Both the position numbers and the translations under genes were made by a program. From NCBI GenBank assembly GCA_944326525.1, contig CALVEG010000001.1, positions 372,001 to 436,000 on the forward strand: a DNA stretch of 64,000 nucleotides. Reading direction: 5' to 3'. The notes below the pieces were generated by a model, which was given only the letters and a program-made list of their open reading frames with translations, had not been told where the DNA came from and searched no databases. The first letter of the stretch is position 1; every line of letters starts with the position of its first letter. This document shows, in pieces, positions 8,241 through 20,613 of the stretch. The DNA is from Candidatus Gastranaerophilales bacterium. Lineage in GTDB: Bacteria > Cyanobacteriota > Vampirovibrionia > Gastranaerophilales > Gastranaerophilaceae.

Positions 8241-8709
8241 TATTTAGTCCTTCCGTAATTTTGATATTCTCTTCACCGAAAGCTTCAAATGAATATTTTC
8301 TTGATTCGTTATCTTCATAAGTGACATTAATTTTTATATGATTAAAAGGAATTTCATTCTGAGAGAATTCTGCCCATTCAACAAAGGTTAATTGTTTGCC
8401 TTCAGAGTATTCTCTTAATTCATCAAGAATTGTTTTTACTCCTTCATTTTCTAATCTGTATAAATCAAAATGATATATCGGAATTTTTGCCGTATGGTAT
8501 TCATTTAAAATTACAAAGCTTGGGCTTGTTACTTTTTCTTTTACCCCTAATGCTTCAGCTGCAAGTTTTACAAATGCAGTTTTTCCGGCACCTATTTCTC
8601 CGTAAAGGCTTACAAAACATCCGTTCTCGGCAAGTTTTGCAAAATTTTGTGCAAGTTTTTGGGTTTCCTCCAAGTTGTGACAAATTTGTTCGTATTTATT
8701 TCTGTTCAT
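8230..8709 (-). CDS. tsaE: tRNA threonylcarbamoyladenosine biosynthesis ATPase TsaE
   Basis: A small P-loop ATPase that activates the TsaB-TsaD complex in bacterial t6A synthesis. The 159 residues are typical. Walker A reads GEIGAGKTAFVK near residue 38, followed by TSPSFVILNEY and the conserved HFDLYRL and FVEWAEF segments. Its start lies 14 bp inside the end of the upstream GGDEF gene and its end overlaps tsaB, so translation is probably coupled. No clear ribosome site of its own is visible. Confidence 0.94.
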   Translation of the reverse strand: MNRNKYEQICHNLEETQKLAQNFAKLAENGCFVSLYGEIGAGKTAFVKLAAEALGVKEKVTSPSFVILNEYHTAKIPIYHFDLYRLENEGVKTILDELREYSEGKQLTFVEWAEFSQNEIPFNHIKINVTYEDNESRKYSFEAFGEENIKITEGLNNAK

Positions 8710-10054
8710 CTTTGTTTACCACTATTCTGTTTCTGCCGGATTCCTTTGCCTCGTATAGCGCTTTGTCTGCTTTTTTGAGTAAGTCGTCCGATGTGTCTGA
8801 CTTTTTAAACTCATATATTCCTGAGCTAATTGTAACATTAATTGTTGCATTTGTTTTTTCCGAATTTATTTTCGAAAAATCTACTTTTTTATTTTCAACG
8901 GCTTTCCTAAGCCTTTCTGCAACCATAATAGCTTCTTCTGTTCGTGTATTTGGAAGAAGAAGTGCAAACTCTTCTCCGCCATAGCGGCCTGCAATATCAT
9001 ATTCTCTAAGTTTTGAGCGAATTGTTTTTGATACTGTTTGTAATACTAAATCTCCTGCCGCATGTCCGTAGGTGTCATTTACACGTTTGAAGAAATCTAT
9101 ATCTGTCATTATTACACAAAGAGGTGTATTTTGACGTTTTGCTTTTGATGTCTCTTGTTTAATACGTTCTTCAAGTTGGTGCCTGTTGTAAAAACCTGTA
9201 AGAGCATCCATTGTCGCGTGTTTGAGGATTTCCGCGTAAACAATTGCACGATTTATTGTCGAAGAGGATTGTTTTGCAAGCTGTTCCAGGTAATTTATAT
9301 CTGTTTCATTAAATTCTGTTCCCATGCTTTTGGCTGCAATACATCCAAGAAGCGTGTTTTCATTTACAAGCGGAAATAATATCGTACTTTGTGACTTAAT
9401 TATATTGTAATCGTATTTGTCTTGTAGTTTTTTAATTTCTGCAAGAATAGTTGGATCTTTGCAATTTGACGGCCAGATTAGTTCCATTTTAGAATTGTTT
9501 TTTATAAATATATATATAAGATAATCCGGCATAAATTTGTCAATCATTTCTCCAATTAGCGGAACAACATAATTCAATTCATATTGTGTTTCAATAATCT
9601 TTGCAATGTTTCGCATAAGCTCATAAAAATCTATGTTTTTTTGCATAGATTCAGCGAGTAAAATGTTCTGAATTTTGATTGATATTATAAACGAAGCGGT
9701 TTGTAAAAATTCAATTAGTCTGTCAGAATTGCCGCCGTTAATCCTTATAAATCCGATGAGATCTCCGTTTTTGGTAAGTGCATATTCTAATGAATTTTTG
9801 TAATCAGTTAAATATTTTGTTGTTTTTAAATTATTAACTGTATTTTTATTGATTTCGGTAATATTATCAGAATTTGGATTTATCCAATCTTTAGAAAGAT
9901 CTTTTACGGTATTATTTTTTTTATCAATAACAAAAACGTCAAAGCGATTAACTTTAAAGTTTTTAATAAAAAAATCCCTTAAAGCGCCGGTAAGTTTTTT
10001 GGAATCATCTGCGCTGTCAATACTTTGGGCTAATTTTTCTATTAAATCAATCAT
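8696..10054 (-). CDS. Diguanylate cyclase with GAF-like sensor region
   Basis: A 452-residue protein whose C-terminal 165 residues are a GGDEF domain. It has DALTGFYNRH, DIDFFKRVNDTYGHAAGD and the active-site GRYGGEEF. The RxxD product-inhibition site is intact five residues before GGEEF (REYD). The N-terminal 270 residues look like one or two GAF-type sensor domains (for example ILFPLVNENTLLGCIAAKS). There is no membrane segment, so it is a cytosolic c-di-GMP synthase responding to an unknown signal. Its start overlaps the yebC stop (TAATG) and its end overlaps tsaE. No EAL or c-di-GMP-binding partner is in this window. Confidence 0.92.
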   Translation of the reverse strand: MIDLIEKLAQSIDSADDSKKLTGALRDFFIKNFKVNRFDVFVIDKKNNTVKDLSKDWINPNSDNITEINKNTVNNLKTTKYLTDYKNSLEYALTKNGDLIGFIRINGGNSDRLIEFLQTASFIISIKIQNILLAESMQKNIDFYELMRNIAKIIETQYELNYVVPLIGEMIDKFMPDYLIYIFIKNNSKMELIWPSNCKDPTILAEIKKLQDKYDYNIIKSQSTILFPLVNENTLLGCIAAKSMGTEFNETDINYLEQLAKQSSSTINRAIVYAEILKHATMDALTGFYNRHQLEERIKQETSKAKRQNTPLCVIMTDIDFFKRVNDTYGHAAGDLVLQTVSKTIRSKLREYDIAGRYGGEEFALLLPNTRTEEAIMVAERLRKAVENKKVDFSKINSEKTNATINVTISSGIYEFKKSDTSDDLLKKADKALYEAKESGRNRIVVNKDEQK

Positions 10055-10803
10055 TAATCCTCAAGTTTTTTAAGAATTTCATCAGATATATCAAAATTTG
10101 CATAAACATTTTGAACATCATCGTGTTCTTCAAGTTTTTCAAGCAATTTTAAAATCTGTTCAGCAGTTGCTTCATCAGTTATTTCGATAGTATTTTGCGG
10201 AATTCTGGTAAGTTCTGCCGTAACGCTTTTGAAGCCTTCTTTTTCAAGACCTTCAACTACATTTTGAAAATCTTCGACTGACGTATAAACTTTATACTCG
10301 CCATCATCTTCATTAATATCAAGCGCATTAAGATTAATAGCGGATTCAAAAAGTTTTTCAAAATCAACAGAGTTGTCAAAAGTAATAACGCCTCTTTGAT
10401 CAAACATCCAGCCTACGCATCCTGTAGCGCCTAAGCTTCCTCCAAATTTGGTGAAGAAACTTCTGATATCTCCAGCAGTTCTGTTTCTGTTATCTGTCAT
10501 TGCTTCTATAACAACAGCAACTCCGCCAGGGGCGTAACCTTCGTAAATTAGTTCTTCGTAGTTGTCAGCAGAACCTGAGCCTGCACCTTTTTCTATTGCT
10601 CTTTTGATGTTGTCGTTAGGCAATCCTGCAGCTTTAGCTTTTTCTATTGCTGTTCTTAAACGAAAGTTTCCAGCAGGATCAGGACCGCCTAATCTTGCTG
10701 ATACAATTAATTCTCTTGAATATTTTTGAAATACAACAGCTCTTTGGCTGTCTACTTTAGCTTTTTTGTGTTTAATGGTTGACCACTTTGAGTGTCCTGA
10801 CAT
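10054..10803 (-). CDS. yebC: YebC/PmpR family protein
   Basis: A 249-residue full-length member of the YebC family. It begins MSGHSKWSTIKHKKAKVD and carries the RNRTAGDIRSFFTKFGGSLG and DDVQNVYANFDIS segments. Members act as transcriptional regulators or, as described more recently, help translation of proline-rich stretches; which applies here is unknown, though proline-rich repeats do occur in this genome (1-1459). First gene of a four-gene operon; GGAGG precedes the ATG at ideal spacing. Confidence 0.95.
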   Translation of the reverse strand: MSGHSKWSTIKHKKAKVDSQRAVVFQKYSRELIVSARLGGPDPAGNFRLRTAIEKAKAAGLPNDNIKRAIEKGAGSGSADNYEELIYEGYAPGGVAVVIEAMTDNRNRTAGDIRSFFTKFGGSLGATGCVGWMFDQRGVITFDNSVDFEKLFESAINLNALDINEDDGEYKVYTSVEDFQNVVEGLEKEGFKSVTAELTRIPQNTIEITDEATAEQILKLLEKLEEHDDVQNVYANFDISDEILKKLED

Positions 10804-10873
10804 TGTTTTCCTCCAAATCTGTTACTTTATGAGTTCATGATATCAAAAATATTAATAAAATACAAATGTGGTC

Positions 10874-10902
10874 TTGAAAAAAAATAAGTGTAATGTTATA
10901 AT
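10874..10902 (+). promoter_or_regulatory. Strong sigma-70 promoter of the prepilin-like gene
   Basis: TTGAAA, a 17-base spacer and a perfect TATAAT on the plus strand. It reads into the long leader of the gene at 11115. Confidence 0.8.
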
Positions 10903-11114
10903 AAAGATGTAATTACTATATATTGAGCAAAAGGAACAATAATCGATATGAAAACCCTATCCAAACAGGTTATTTTGGAAAGGGCGGGCGCTTGGTATTT
11001 CGAGGGTCCGATATTTTAGTATGCGATCGTGGATTTTAAGATTGGTTAAGGTCTAACCTTTTGCATATACAGCATGAAAATAAAGTACACACTTATAAAT
11101 TAGGAGCAAAGAGT
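10903..11114 (+). promoter_or_regulatory. Structured 0.2-kb leader of the prepilin-like gene
   Basis: About 200 nt lie between the promoter and the ATG at 11115. A hairpin at 10955-10984 has two stem segments (CCCT/AGGG and CCAAA/TTTGG) around a 2x2 internal loop. A second small hairpin (GGTTA/TAACC) is followed by TTTT at about 11043-11063. A second short ORF (9 codons, 11074-11103) ends with its stop codon inside the TAGGAG ribosome site of the main gene. I match no known riboswitch class. Confidence 0.45.
10948..11019 (+). CDS. Possible 23-residue leader peptide
   Basis: ATG to TAG, 23 residues beginning MKTLSKQVILERAG, with AAGGA 12 bases upstream. It lies downstream of the strong promoter at 10874 and overlaps the leader hairpin. 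Its codons (CTA, TCC, GCG, GGC, TTC, CCG) are richer in G and C than the local average. It may be a regulatory upstream ORF or chance; a stop-free run of this length is not significant on its own. Confidence 0.3.
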   Translation: MKTLSKQVILERAGAWYFEGPIF

Positions 11115-14912
<3,798 letters not shown>

Positions 14913-14925
14913 CAATTAAGCAAAC

Positions 14926-14954
14926 AAGGTGCGGCGGAAACGCCGCACCTTTTG
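14926..14954 (+). terminator. Intrinsic terminator of the prepilin-like gene
   Basis: A perfect 11-bp stem AAGGTGCGGCG/CGCCGCACCTT with a GAAA tetraloop, followed by TTT. It is one of the strongest hairpins in the window. Confidence 0.92.
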
Positions 14955-14977
14955 ATCATAAACTTAATATTAAAATT

Positions 14978-15003
14978 AGCGTCTTTTATAGGCGCTTTTT
15001 TTT
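14978..15003 (+). terminator. Second intrinsic terminator before glyS
   Basis: AGCGTC pairs with GGCGCT (one wobble), then eight T. Only 24 bp after the previous terminator and just before the glyS promoter, it gives a double stop behind the highly transcribed surface gene. Confidence 0.7.
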
Positions 15004-15023
15004 ATAAACTTAATTTATCTTGC

Positions 15024-15051
15024 TTTACATTAATTTTTCAGCGGGTATAAT
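15024..15051 (+). promoter_or_regulatory. Promoter of glyS
   Basis: TTTACA, a 16-base spacer and TATAAT. The leader to the glyS ATG is about 50 nt. Confidence 0.65.
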
Positions 15052-15108
15052 GTTTTTGAAGTTATGTTTGCCTAAAAGGCATTGGAAAGTTAATCAAAAA
15101 GGCAGGAT

Positions 15109-17166
15109 ATGAGTAAATATTTATTGGAAATCGGAACGGAAGAGTTACCTTACAGGTTTATACCATCAGCTATCAGTCAGCTTAAAAAACTTTTTGAAGA
15201 TTTTTTGAATGATAATAAGGTCGGATTTAATGATATAAAAGTTTATGCGACTCCAAGACGTTTGGCTGTTATAGTTGACGGGCTTGAAAAGTCAAGTCCT
15301 GACGAGGTTAAGGTGGTTAAGGGACCTGTTAAAAAAGTTGCTTATGACGAAAACGGTAATTTAACAAAAGCTGCTCTTGGTTTTGCCAATAAAAACGGTG
15401 TTACGCCTGATGATTTGTATATAGAAGACGATTACATTCACGCTAAAGTTCTTATCAAAGGTAAATCTGTTGTAGAACTTTTGCAGCAAAATGTTCCGTC
15501 GTTGGTGTTGAAGCTTCAAGGCTCTCACTTTATGCGTTGGGCAGATAATGAACAGAAATTTTCACGTCCTATCAGATGGATTGTTTCCATGCTCGATAAA
15601 GACGAAGTTAAAATCAAAATTATTGATAAGGAAAGCTCAAATGTTTCACGCGGTCACAGGTTCGCTCAGCAGTCCGTAATTGTTGGAAGTCCTGATGATT
15701 ATGTTGAATTGATGCGCAATTGCTGTGTAATCGTCGATCAGGACGAAAGACGCCGGAGAATTATCGACAAGGCGCACGAGGAAGCCGCAAAATTTGGCGC
15801 AGAACCTTATTATACGGATGATTTGCTTGATGAAGTTACATTTATTACGGAATATCCTGTTCCTGCTGTTTGCGATTTTTCAGAAGAATATCTTAAATTG
15901 CCCGAAGAACTTGTTGTTACGGTTATGGCGGTTCACCAAAGATACTTCGCGCTCTATAAAGAAGGCAAACTTATTAACAAATTCATTACTATGACAAATT
16001 ACCTCGGCGATGATTTTGAAAATATTAAAGCTGGTAATGTCAGAGTAATTAAGGCAAGACTTGATGATGCGGTATTTTTCTTTAACGAAGATACTAAAAA
16101 GCCGCTTGAAAGTTATGTTGAAGATTTGAAAGGCATTACTTTCCAAAAGGGCATGGGCTCAATGTATGATAAAGCCTTAAGATTATCTTCGCTTTCCCGC
16201 ACTATTTGTAATCAAATAGGTGTTAAAGATTCAAGAACAGCAGAAAGAACTGCACTTCTTTGTAAAGCCGATCTTGCAACCAATCTCGTGTTTGAATTTA
16301 CCGAGCTTCAGGGCTATATCGGAGCTGATTACGCAAGAGTTTCGGGTGAATTGGATTCTGTTGCAGAAGGTATCAAAGAGCATTACTTCCCGCTTAATGC
16401 AGAAGGCGAAACCGCAAAAACAATAGAAGGTCAGGTCGTCGGAATTGCAGATAAAATTGATACTATCGCTGCAGTTTTTGCGGAAGGCAAAAAGCCGACA
16501 GGTTCATCTGATCCTCTTGGTGTAAGACGTGCCGCTTTAGGTATAATCAGAACAATCTTGGCTAATAATTTGAAAATTGATTTGCCTAAATTGATAGACG
16601 AAACACTATTAAATCTTCCTGTTCAGTTTGAGGGCGGATCTATTGTTGACAAGTTCAAGAAGGCTGCAGGCGACTGTGTCGGAAGAGTTTCAGGTAAAGT
16701 TACAGAAGAAATTAATGAATTTATCGTTCAAAGATTGATAATATATTTAAGTGATAAGTATTTTAAGAATGTTTTAGAAGCTTGTGCTTCAAACAAGAAT
16801 CCGTTGAGTGATTTAGCGGATTACATCCAAAGAGTTAAGGTTATGGCAGAATTTAATTCATCCGAAGTTTTGGAAAGTGCAAATCGAGTTGCAAGACTTT
16901 TGAAAGAACCGATTAATGCACAGATTAATAAAGAATTATTTAATTTGCCGGCTGAAGCAATGCTTTTAGAACAAATTGAAACGGTTAATGCTTCGGATTA
17001 TAGTGAATATTTAAAACAGCTTGTTGCAATAAATCCGTCCGTTGAAAAATTCTTTAATGATGTTTTGGTTATGGATAAGGATGAAAAAGTTAAGCAAAAC
17101 AGACTTGCATTGCTTAATAAATTGAAGCAAAAATACGATTATATCTGCGATTTCAGCAAAATATAA
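15109..17166 (+). CDS. glyS: Glycyl-tRNA synthetase beta subunit
   Basis: Beta chain of the bacterial alpha2beta2 glycyl-tRNA synthetase, needed for tRNA-Gly recognition. The 685 residues match the family. The protein opens with the signature LLEIGTEELPYRFIPSAI and contains TPRRLAV, FSRPIRWIV, AVHQRYFAL and SSDPLGVRRAALGIIR, plus an HD-like and DALR-like C-terminus. The ribosome site is in GGCAGGAT. The alpha subunit gene (glyQ), often adjacent in other bacteria, is not next to it here. Confidence 0.97.
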   Translation: MSKYLLEIGTEELPYRFIPSAISQLKKLFEDFLNDNKVGFNDIKVYATPRRLAVIVDGLEKSSPDEVKVVKGPVKKVAYDENGNLTKAALGFANKNGVTPDDLYIEDDYIHAKVLIKGKSVVELLQQNVPSLVLKLQGSHFMRWADNEQKFSRPIRWIVSMLDKDEVKIKIIDKESSNVSRGHRFAQQSVIVGSPDDYVELMRNCCVIVDQDERRRRIIDKAHEEAAKFGAEPYYTDDLLDEVTFITEYPVPAVCDFSEEYLKLPEELVVTVMAVHQRYFALYKEGKLINKFITMTNYLGDDFENIKAGNVRVIKARLDDAVFFFNEDTKKPLESYVEDLKGITFQKGMGSMYDKALRLSSLSRTICNQIGVKDSRTAERTALLCKADLATNLVFEFTELQGYIGADYARVSGELDSVAEGIKEHYFPLNAEGETAKTIEGQVVGIADKIDTIAAVFAEGKKPTGSSDPLGVRRAALGIIRTILANNLKIDLPKLIDETLLNLPVQFEGGSIVDKFKKAAGDCVGRVSGKVTEEINEFIVQRLIIYLSDKYFKNVLEACASNKNPLSDLADYIQRVKVMAEFNSSEVLESANRVARLLKEPINAQINKELFNLPAEAMLLEQIETVNASDYSEYLKQLVAINPSVEKFFNDVLVMDKDEKVKQNRLALLNKLKQKYDYICDFSKI

Positions 17167-17268
17167 AGAATTGTAAATAAACATATAAAAAAGGTAAATT
17201 ATTTTTTTCAGGGCATTTTATTATAGTACAATAAAGTAAAGGAAAAAATAAAGCGTAGAGGTAGCGTC

Positions 17269-17586
17269 ATGCTTAACAAGTTTAGAAATTTGAAAATAGT
17301 AAGAAAATTAAAAAATGAACTTTCACCTAAACTAAGATGGTTGATGTTTACCGATGCGAATAAAGATAAAGCGTCTTCCGAATATATAAAGATGATTACC
17401 GGAATCGGAGGCGAATTAAAATCAAAGTCTGACGAAATGAGGCTGGAAGCAATGGTCAGAGAACAGCTCAAAGAAGAGTTTCCAAATATTGAAAACATGA
17501 AATCTTATGAGTTACTAGTCGATGCAGTTATGCATAATTTGAAGAAAAAACAGCTTCAAGCCACCGATAACATTGATTTTTCGTAA
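17269..17586 (+). CDS. Small helical protein of unknown function
   Basis: 105 residues, no recognised domain. It is basic at the N-terminus (MLNKFRNLKIVRKLKNEL) and helical throughout, with no signal peptide or membrane segment. An AGAGGTAG ribosome site precedes the ATG, and codon use matches the neighbours, so it is likely real. It stands between glyS and the gene at 17718 with about 100 bp of AT-rich sequence before it. Confidence 0.65.
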   Translation: MLNKFRNLKIVRKLKNELSPKLRWLMFTDANKDKASSEYIKMITGIGGELKSKSDEMRLEAMVREQLKEEFPNIENMKSYELLVDAVMHNLKKKQLQATDNIDFS

Positions 17587-17642
17587 GCGAAAAATATATA
17601 AATAATGTTATCACTCGGCCTTTTTGTCGCCGAAAATTAATC

Positions 17643-17676
17643 AATAATACCCCCTTATCGGGGTATTATTTAATTT
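17643..17676 (+). terminator. Hairpin terminator after the 105-residue gene
   Basis: An 11-bp perfect stem AATAATACCCC/GGGGTATTATT with a six-base loop, followed by TAATTTT. The T-run is imperfect, so strength is uncertain. Confidence 0.65.
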
Positions 17677-17717
17677 TGAATGGGGGTTATTATTTAAGAA
17701 AAGGAGTTTTAAAAAAC

Positions 17718-17951
17718 ATGGCAAAAACAGTTATAGGTATAAGTATAGAAAACAGAATAGAATCAGCAATAGAGTTTCAAAAAATAATAACGAAATTCGG
17801 TTGTGAAATAAGAACAAGAATTGGTTTGCATTCATCAGAAAAAGATTCATGTTCAAACAATGGCGCAATTCTTCTTGAAGTTGCAGGAGATGGAAATGAG
17901 CTTATAGATGAACTTAAAAAGCATTGGGAAGTTCAAATAATGAAATTTTAA
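17718..17951 (+). CDS. Small ACT-like protein resembling the TM1266 hydrogenase-system regulator family
   Basis: 77 residues. ATG at 17718 is chosen because AAGGAG lies 11 bases before it and the conserved part begins there (MAKTVIGISIENR). The pattern is a beta strand, a helix, GCEIRTRIGLH, a Cys/Gly loop, a hydrophobic strand (AILLEVAGDG) and a final helix and strand. This fits the ferredoxin-like fold of the small TM1266-type proteins linked to iron-only hydrogenases. No hydrogenase gene is in this window, so the link is by similarity only. In such anaerobes it may be a stand-alone metabolite-binding regulator. Confidence 0.6.
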   Translation: MAKTVIGISIENRIESAIEFQKIITKFGCEIRTRIGLHSSEKDSCSNNGAILLEVAGDGNELIDELKKHWEVQIMKF

Positions 17952-18037
17952 AACCGCTTTTTAAGATTTGTAAAAATCGGATATAAAACTGTCAAAAAAA
18001 AATATTCAGGAGTTTTCTACCTGTTGGGACAGGAAAT

Positions 18038-19609
18038 ATGATAACGCCCATAAACTCGACAAATACGAACTTAATACAAAGAGCGCACCTCACAAAGCCG
18101 CCGGAGAAAAGGGAAACGCAAAAGCAGCCCGTAAGGACAAGTATTTTTTACATAAACGATTTTCATGGCAAATCAATAAACATAGAAAGGACGATGACAG
18201 CATCCAATGCTTTTGATAATTTTAAACCGTCCGCCCCTACAGATAAATTAAAGTTTTCATCTGGAGATATATTGCTAGGAGAGATAGAAAAGGTAAATAA
18301 AGCTGCAGTAGCAGGCGAAAATGCTCTTGGAATAATGGCTTCAGCTGTAGGGAATCATGAATACGACATGCCCAAAAGCATAGGTAAATTAATTCCTGAT
18401 ATGAAATACAAATTGTTAGCGTGCAATATTGATATAAGACCTGAGTATCCGATGTCTAAAAAAGTTCAAAAGTCTTATATTCAGGAAAAGAACGGAAACA
18501 GATACGGTGTCATCGGAACTTCTCCAACGGATTTAATTTCACGTCTAAAGTATAGTGTTCTTTTTAATGAGCATGAAATTCATGAGATTAATGAAACGAT
18601 TAAAGATATACAGAAAGAAGCTGACAAGTTAAAAGCTCAAGGGGTTGATAAAATTATACTGCTTTCGCATTTAGGTTACGGATATGACAGGAAGGTTGCT
18701 CAGGAAACCGACGGAATAGATGTAATTTTGGGCGGTCATTCACATAATCTTGTATTAGGTGCTCAAGAAGGAGAAAATCTTTTGTATAACAAGTCCGGTG
18801 ATCCTGTAATTATTACGCAGGCCGGTCGCGACGGTAAATATTTTGGTGTTTTAAACTTGGAATTTGATGATAAAGGAGTTATAACAAAAGTTCAAAATAA
18901 TGTTACTCCGACAAGAGGATTCAAGCGAAATGCGCCATTAAGATATGTTTTCGAAAAGATTTTAGGCAAACCGGAAGTTGTTGGTTTTGTAAAATCTGCA
19001 GCACCTCCAATAACGAATGATTTAACCGAACCAAATCCTCATGCACAATTTATAGTAGATTGTATGCGACAGGAACTTGGCGGAGATATTGCTTTGTTAA
19101 GTGCAGCAAATGTCAGGGGCTATTTTGAAAGCGGAAACCTTGATACAAGAGTTCTAGAAGATATGTCGCCGTTCAAAAATAATCTTACAATAATTCCATA
19201 TACAGAAAAGGAAATTGTAGAAGCTCTAAAGGCAACGGCAAAATCTGTAATTAATATGAATAATAAACCCGGAATTCTTCATACTTCGGGGTTAAGATAT
19301 AACATAAATGAGAATGGTGACATTTCAGATCTGTATTATGTTGATAAAAGCGGAAAAGAAACAAAAATTGATATAGATAATCCAAGAGAAGATAAAATTT
19401 ATAGAACCGTAGTAAACGATTATTATGCTATGGGTAAGGATAATCTTAGAATGTTAGATAAAATAGATTGGGCAGAAAAGATTTATGATTTTGATTTTAC
19501 GAAGTGTGTAAAAGATCATTTTAAAAAGGATAAAACTCCGGTAGTGATAAAAGATGACGGAAGAATAAAAATATTAAACTCAAATTCCCAAAATAAAACT
19601 GCTTCTTAA
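18038..19609 (+). CDS. 5'-nucleotidase/UshA-like metallophosphoesterase without signal peptide
   Basis: A 523-residue two-domain enzyme of the 5'-nucleotidase family. The N-terminal metallophosphoesterase domain has NDFHG (40-44), the metal motif GNHEYD (usually GNHEFD), SHLGYGYD and GGHSHN. The C-terminal substrate-binding domain has the typical NVRGYFESG and PFKNNLTIIPYT segments. Family members hydrolyse nucleotides or related phosphate esters and are normally exported. Here the N-terminus (MITPINSTNTN...) is polar with no signal peptide, so it is either cytosolic or exported by another route. The first strand metal motif is NDFHG rather than the usual D-x-H-G. A monocistronic gene with its own terminator. 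Confidence 0.85.
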   Translation: MITPINSTNTNLIQRAHLTKPPEKRETQKQPVRTSIFYINDFHGKSINIERTMTASNAFDNFKPSAPTDKLKFSSGDILLGEIEKVNKAAVAGENALGIMASAVGNHEYDMPKSIGKLIPDMKYKLLACNIDIRPEYPMSKKVQKSYIQEKNGNRYGVIGTSPTDLISRLKYSVLFNEHEIHEINETIKDIQKEADKLKAQGVDKIILLSHLGYGYDRKVAQETDGIDVILGGHSHNLVLGAQEGENLLYNKSGDPVIITQAGRDGKYFGVLNLEFDDKGVITKVQNNVTPTRGFKRNAPLRYVFEKILGKPEVVGFVKSAAPPITNDLTEPNPHAQFIVDCMRQELGGDIALLSAANVRGYFESGNLDTRVLEDMSPFKNNLTIIPYTEKEIVEALKATAKSVINMNNKPGILHTSGLRYNINENGDISDLYYVDKSGKETKIDIDNPREDKIYRTVVNDYYAMGKDNLRMLDKIDWAEKIYDFDFTKCVKDHFKKDKTPVVIKDDGRIKILNSNSQNKTAS

Positions 19610-19626
19610 TATAAAGAAGCAGTTTT
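19595..19626 (+). terminator. Bidirectional terminator overlapping a stop codon
   Basis: An 11-bp perfect stem AAAACTGCTTC/GAAGCAGTTTT. The left arm lies in the last codons of the nucleotidase-like gene. It probably also serves the convergent membrane-protein gene at 19648. Confidence 0.8.
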
Positions 19627-19647
19627 AAAATTTATATAATATTTTTA

Positions 19648-20502
19648 TTAAGCTGATTGTGTATTATTTTGTTTTTCAATTCTATTGTAGAAGATATGAG
19701 CTACTGCATAATAATAACCAAGGCTAATTATAACTGATATGTAAACATACAAAGTACAAAAGAAAGTTAAATAAACAGGGTTTTGTACGATGTCAGGGAT
19801 GTTTGCAAATCCGCCAATAGACATAACAAAGGTGATAAGAAAAATAATTAATAGTCCTAAAATTCCGAATAATATTGATGATCCAAAAAATTTCAAGTCA
19901 AGTACAATTATTGGTAAAAAAGTTTTAGCCAGATATTTAAAAACTAATAGAGGGTTAATGTTTTTCTTGATTGAAAATTCTTTAACAAATCCGCAAAGGA
20001 TAAGCGGCATAGCTAATCCGAAAGCCAAAATGAAAATTAATAGCACAGGTATACCGATAAATCCACCGTATGGGATGAAGCAAATAAAAGCGGCACAAAT
20101 AACAATTGCCAAAAGTATTAAAAGCCAAATAACCCAGTAACCTACAATACTCCCCAATTTATAGAATAGCATTTTGTCAATTTCTGGCATAATTTGTAGG
20201 GCGTTAATTTTTTCGTTGTCTGTTTGTTTGTCTTTCCAGATACAAAATTTAAGTGCATTGCGTAAAAAATGTATCATATATAAACCGAGCATAACACTTC
20301 CGATAAAAGATATAATACCAAGTAACGGATATTGAATATATAGATAACGAAAAACTTCAGTGTCATTTCCATTAGTATTCATGGACGCAATAGCACTAGG
20401 CATTACAACCAAAGTTGAAATAATAATCAGAAAAATATGTTTTATAATAACATTATTTCCTGTATAGCATTTCTTAATTCCTTCAATAATTCCGCCTGAC
20501 AT
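19648..20502 (-). CDS. Multi-pass membrane protein of unknown function
   Basis: 284 residues. The start at 20502 is chosen for the strong AAGGAGG site before ATGTCAGGCGG; an upstream in-frame ATG at 20544 has none. About six hydrophobic segments, starting with HIFLIIISTLVVMP near residue 22, and a polar loop after the second or third segment. It resembles the loosely defined DUF4013-like integral membrane proteins, but the match is not firm. It has no evident functional partner; prfB is divergent to it. Confidence 0.65.
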   Translation of the reverse strand: MSGGIIEGIKKCYTGNNVIIKHIFLIIISTLVVMPSAIASMNTNGNDTEVFRYLYIQYPLLGIISFIGSVMLGLYMIHFLRNALKFCIWKDKQTDNEKINALQIMPEIDKMLFYKLGSIVGYWVIWLLILLAIVICAAFICFIPYGGFIGIPVLLIFILAFGLAMPLILCGFVKEFSIKKNINPLLVFKYLAKTFLPIIVLDLKFFGSSILFGILGLLIIFLITFVMSIGGFANIPDIVQNPVYLTFFCTLYVYISVIISLGYYYAVAHIFYNRIEKQNNTQSA

Positions 20503-20613
20503 AAAACCTCCTTTCAGGCATAATTTAACAAAATAACCAAACAAATTCTATCAATTTTATATATAATTTTCATACTCTGTTTAATGTATGTTTTTTGTGT
20601 TAAGATTCAGGAT

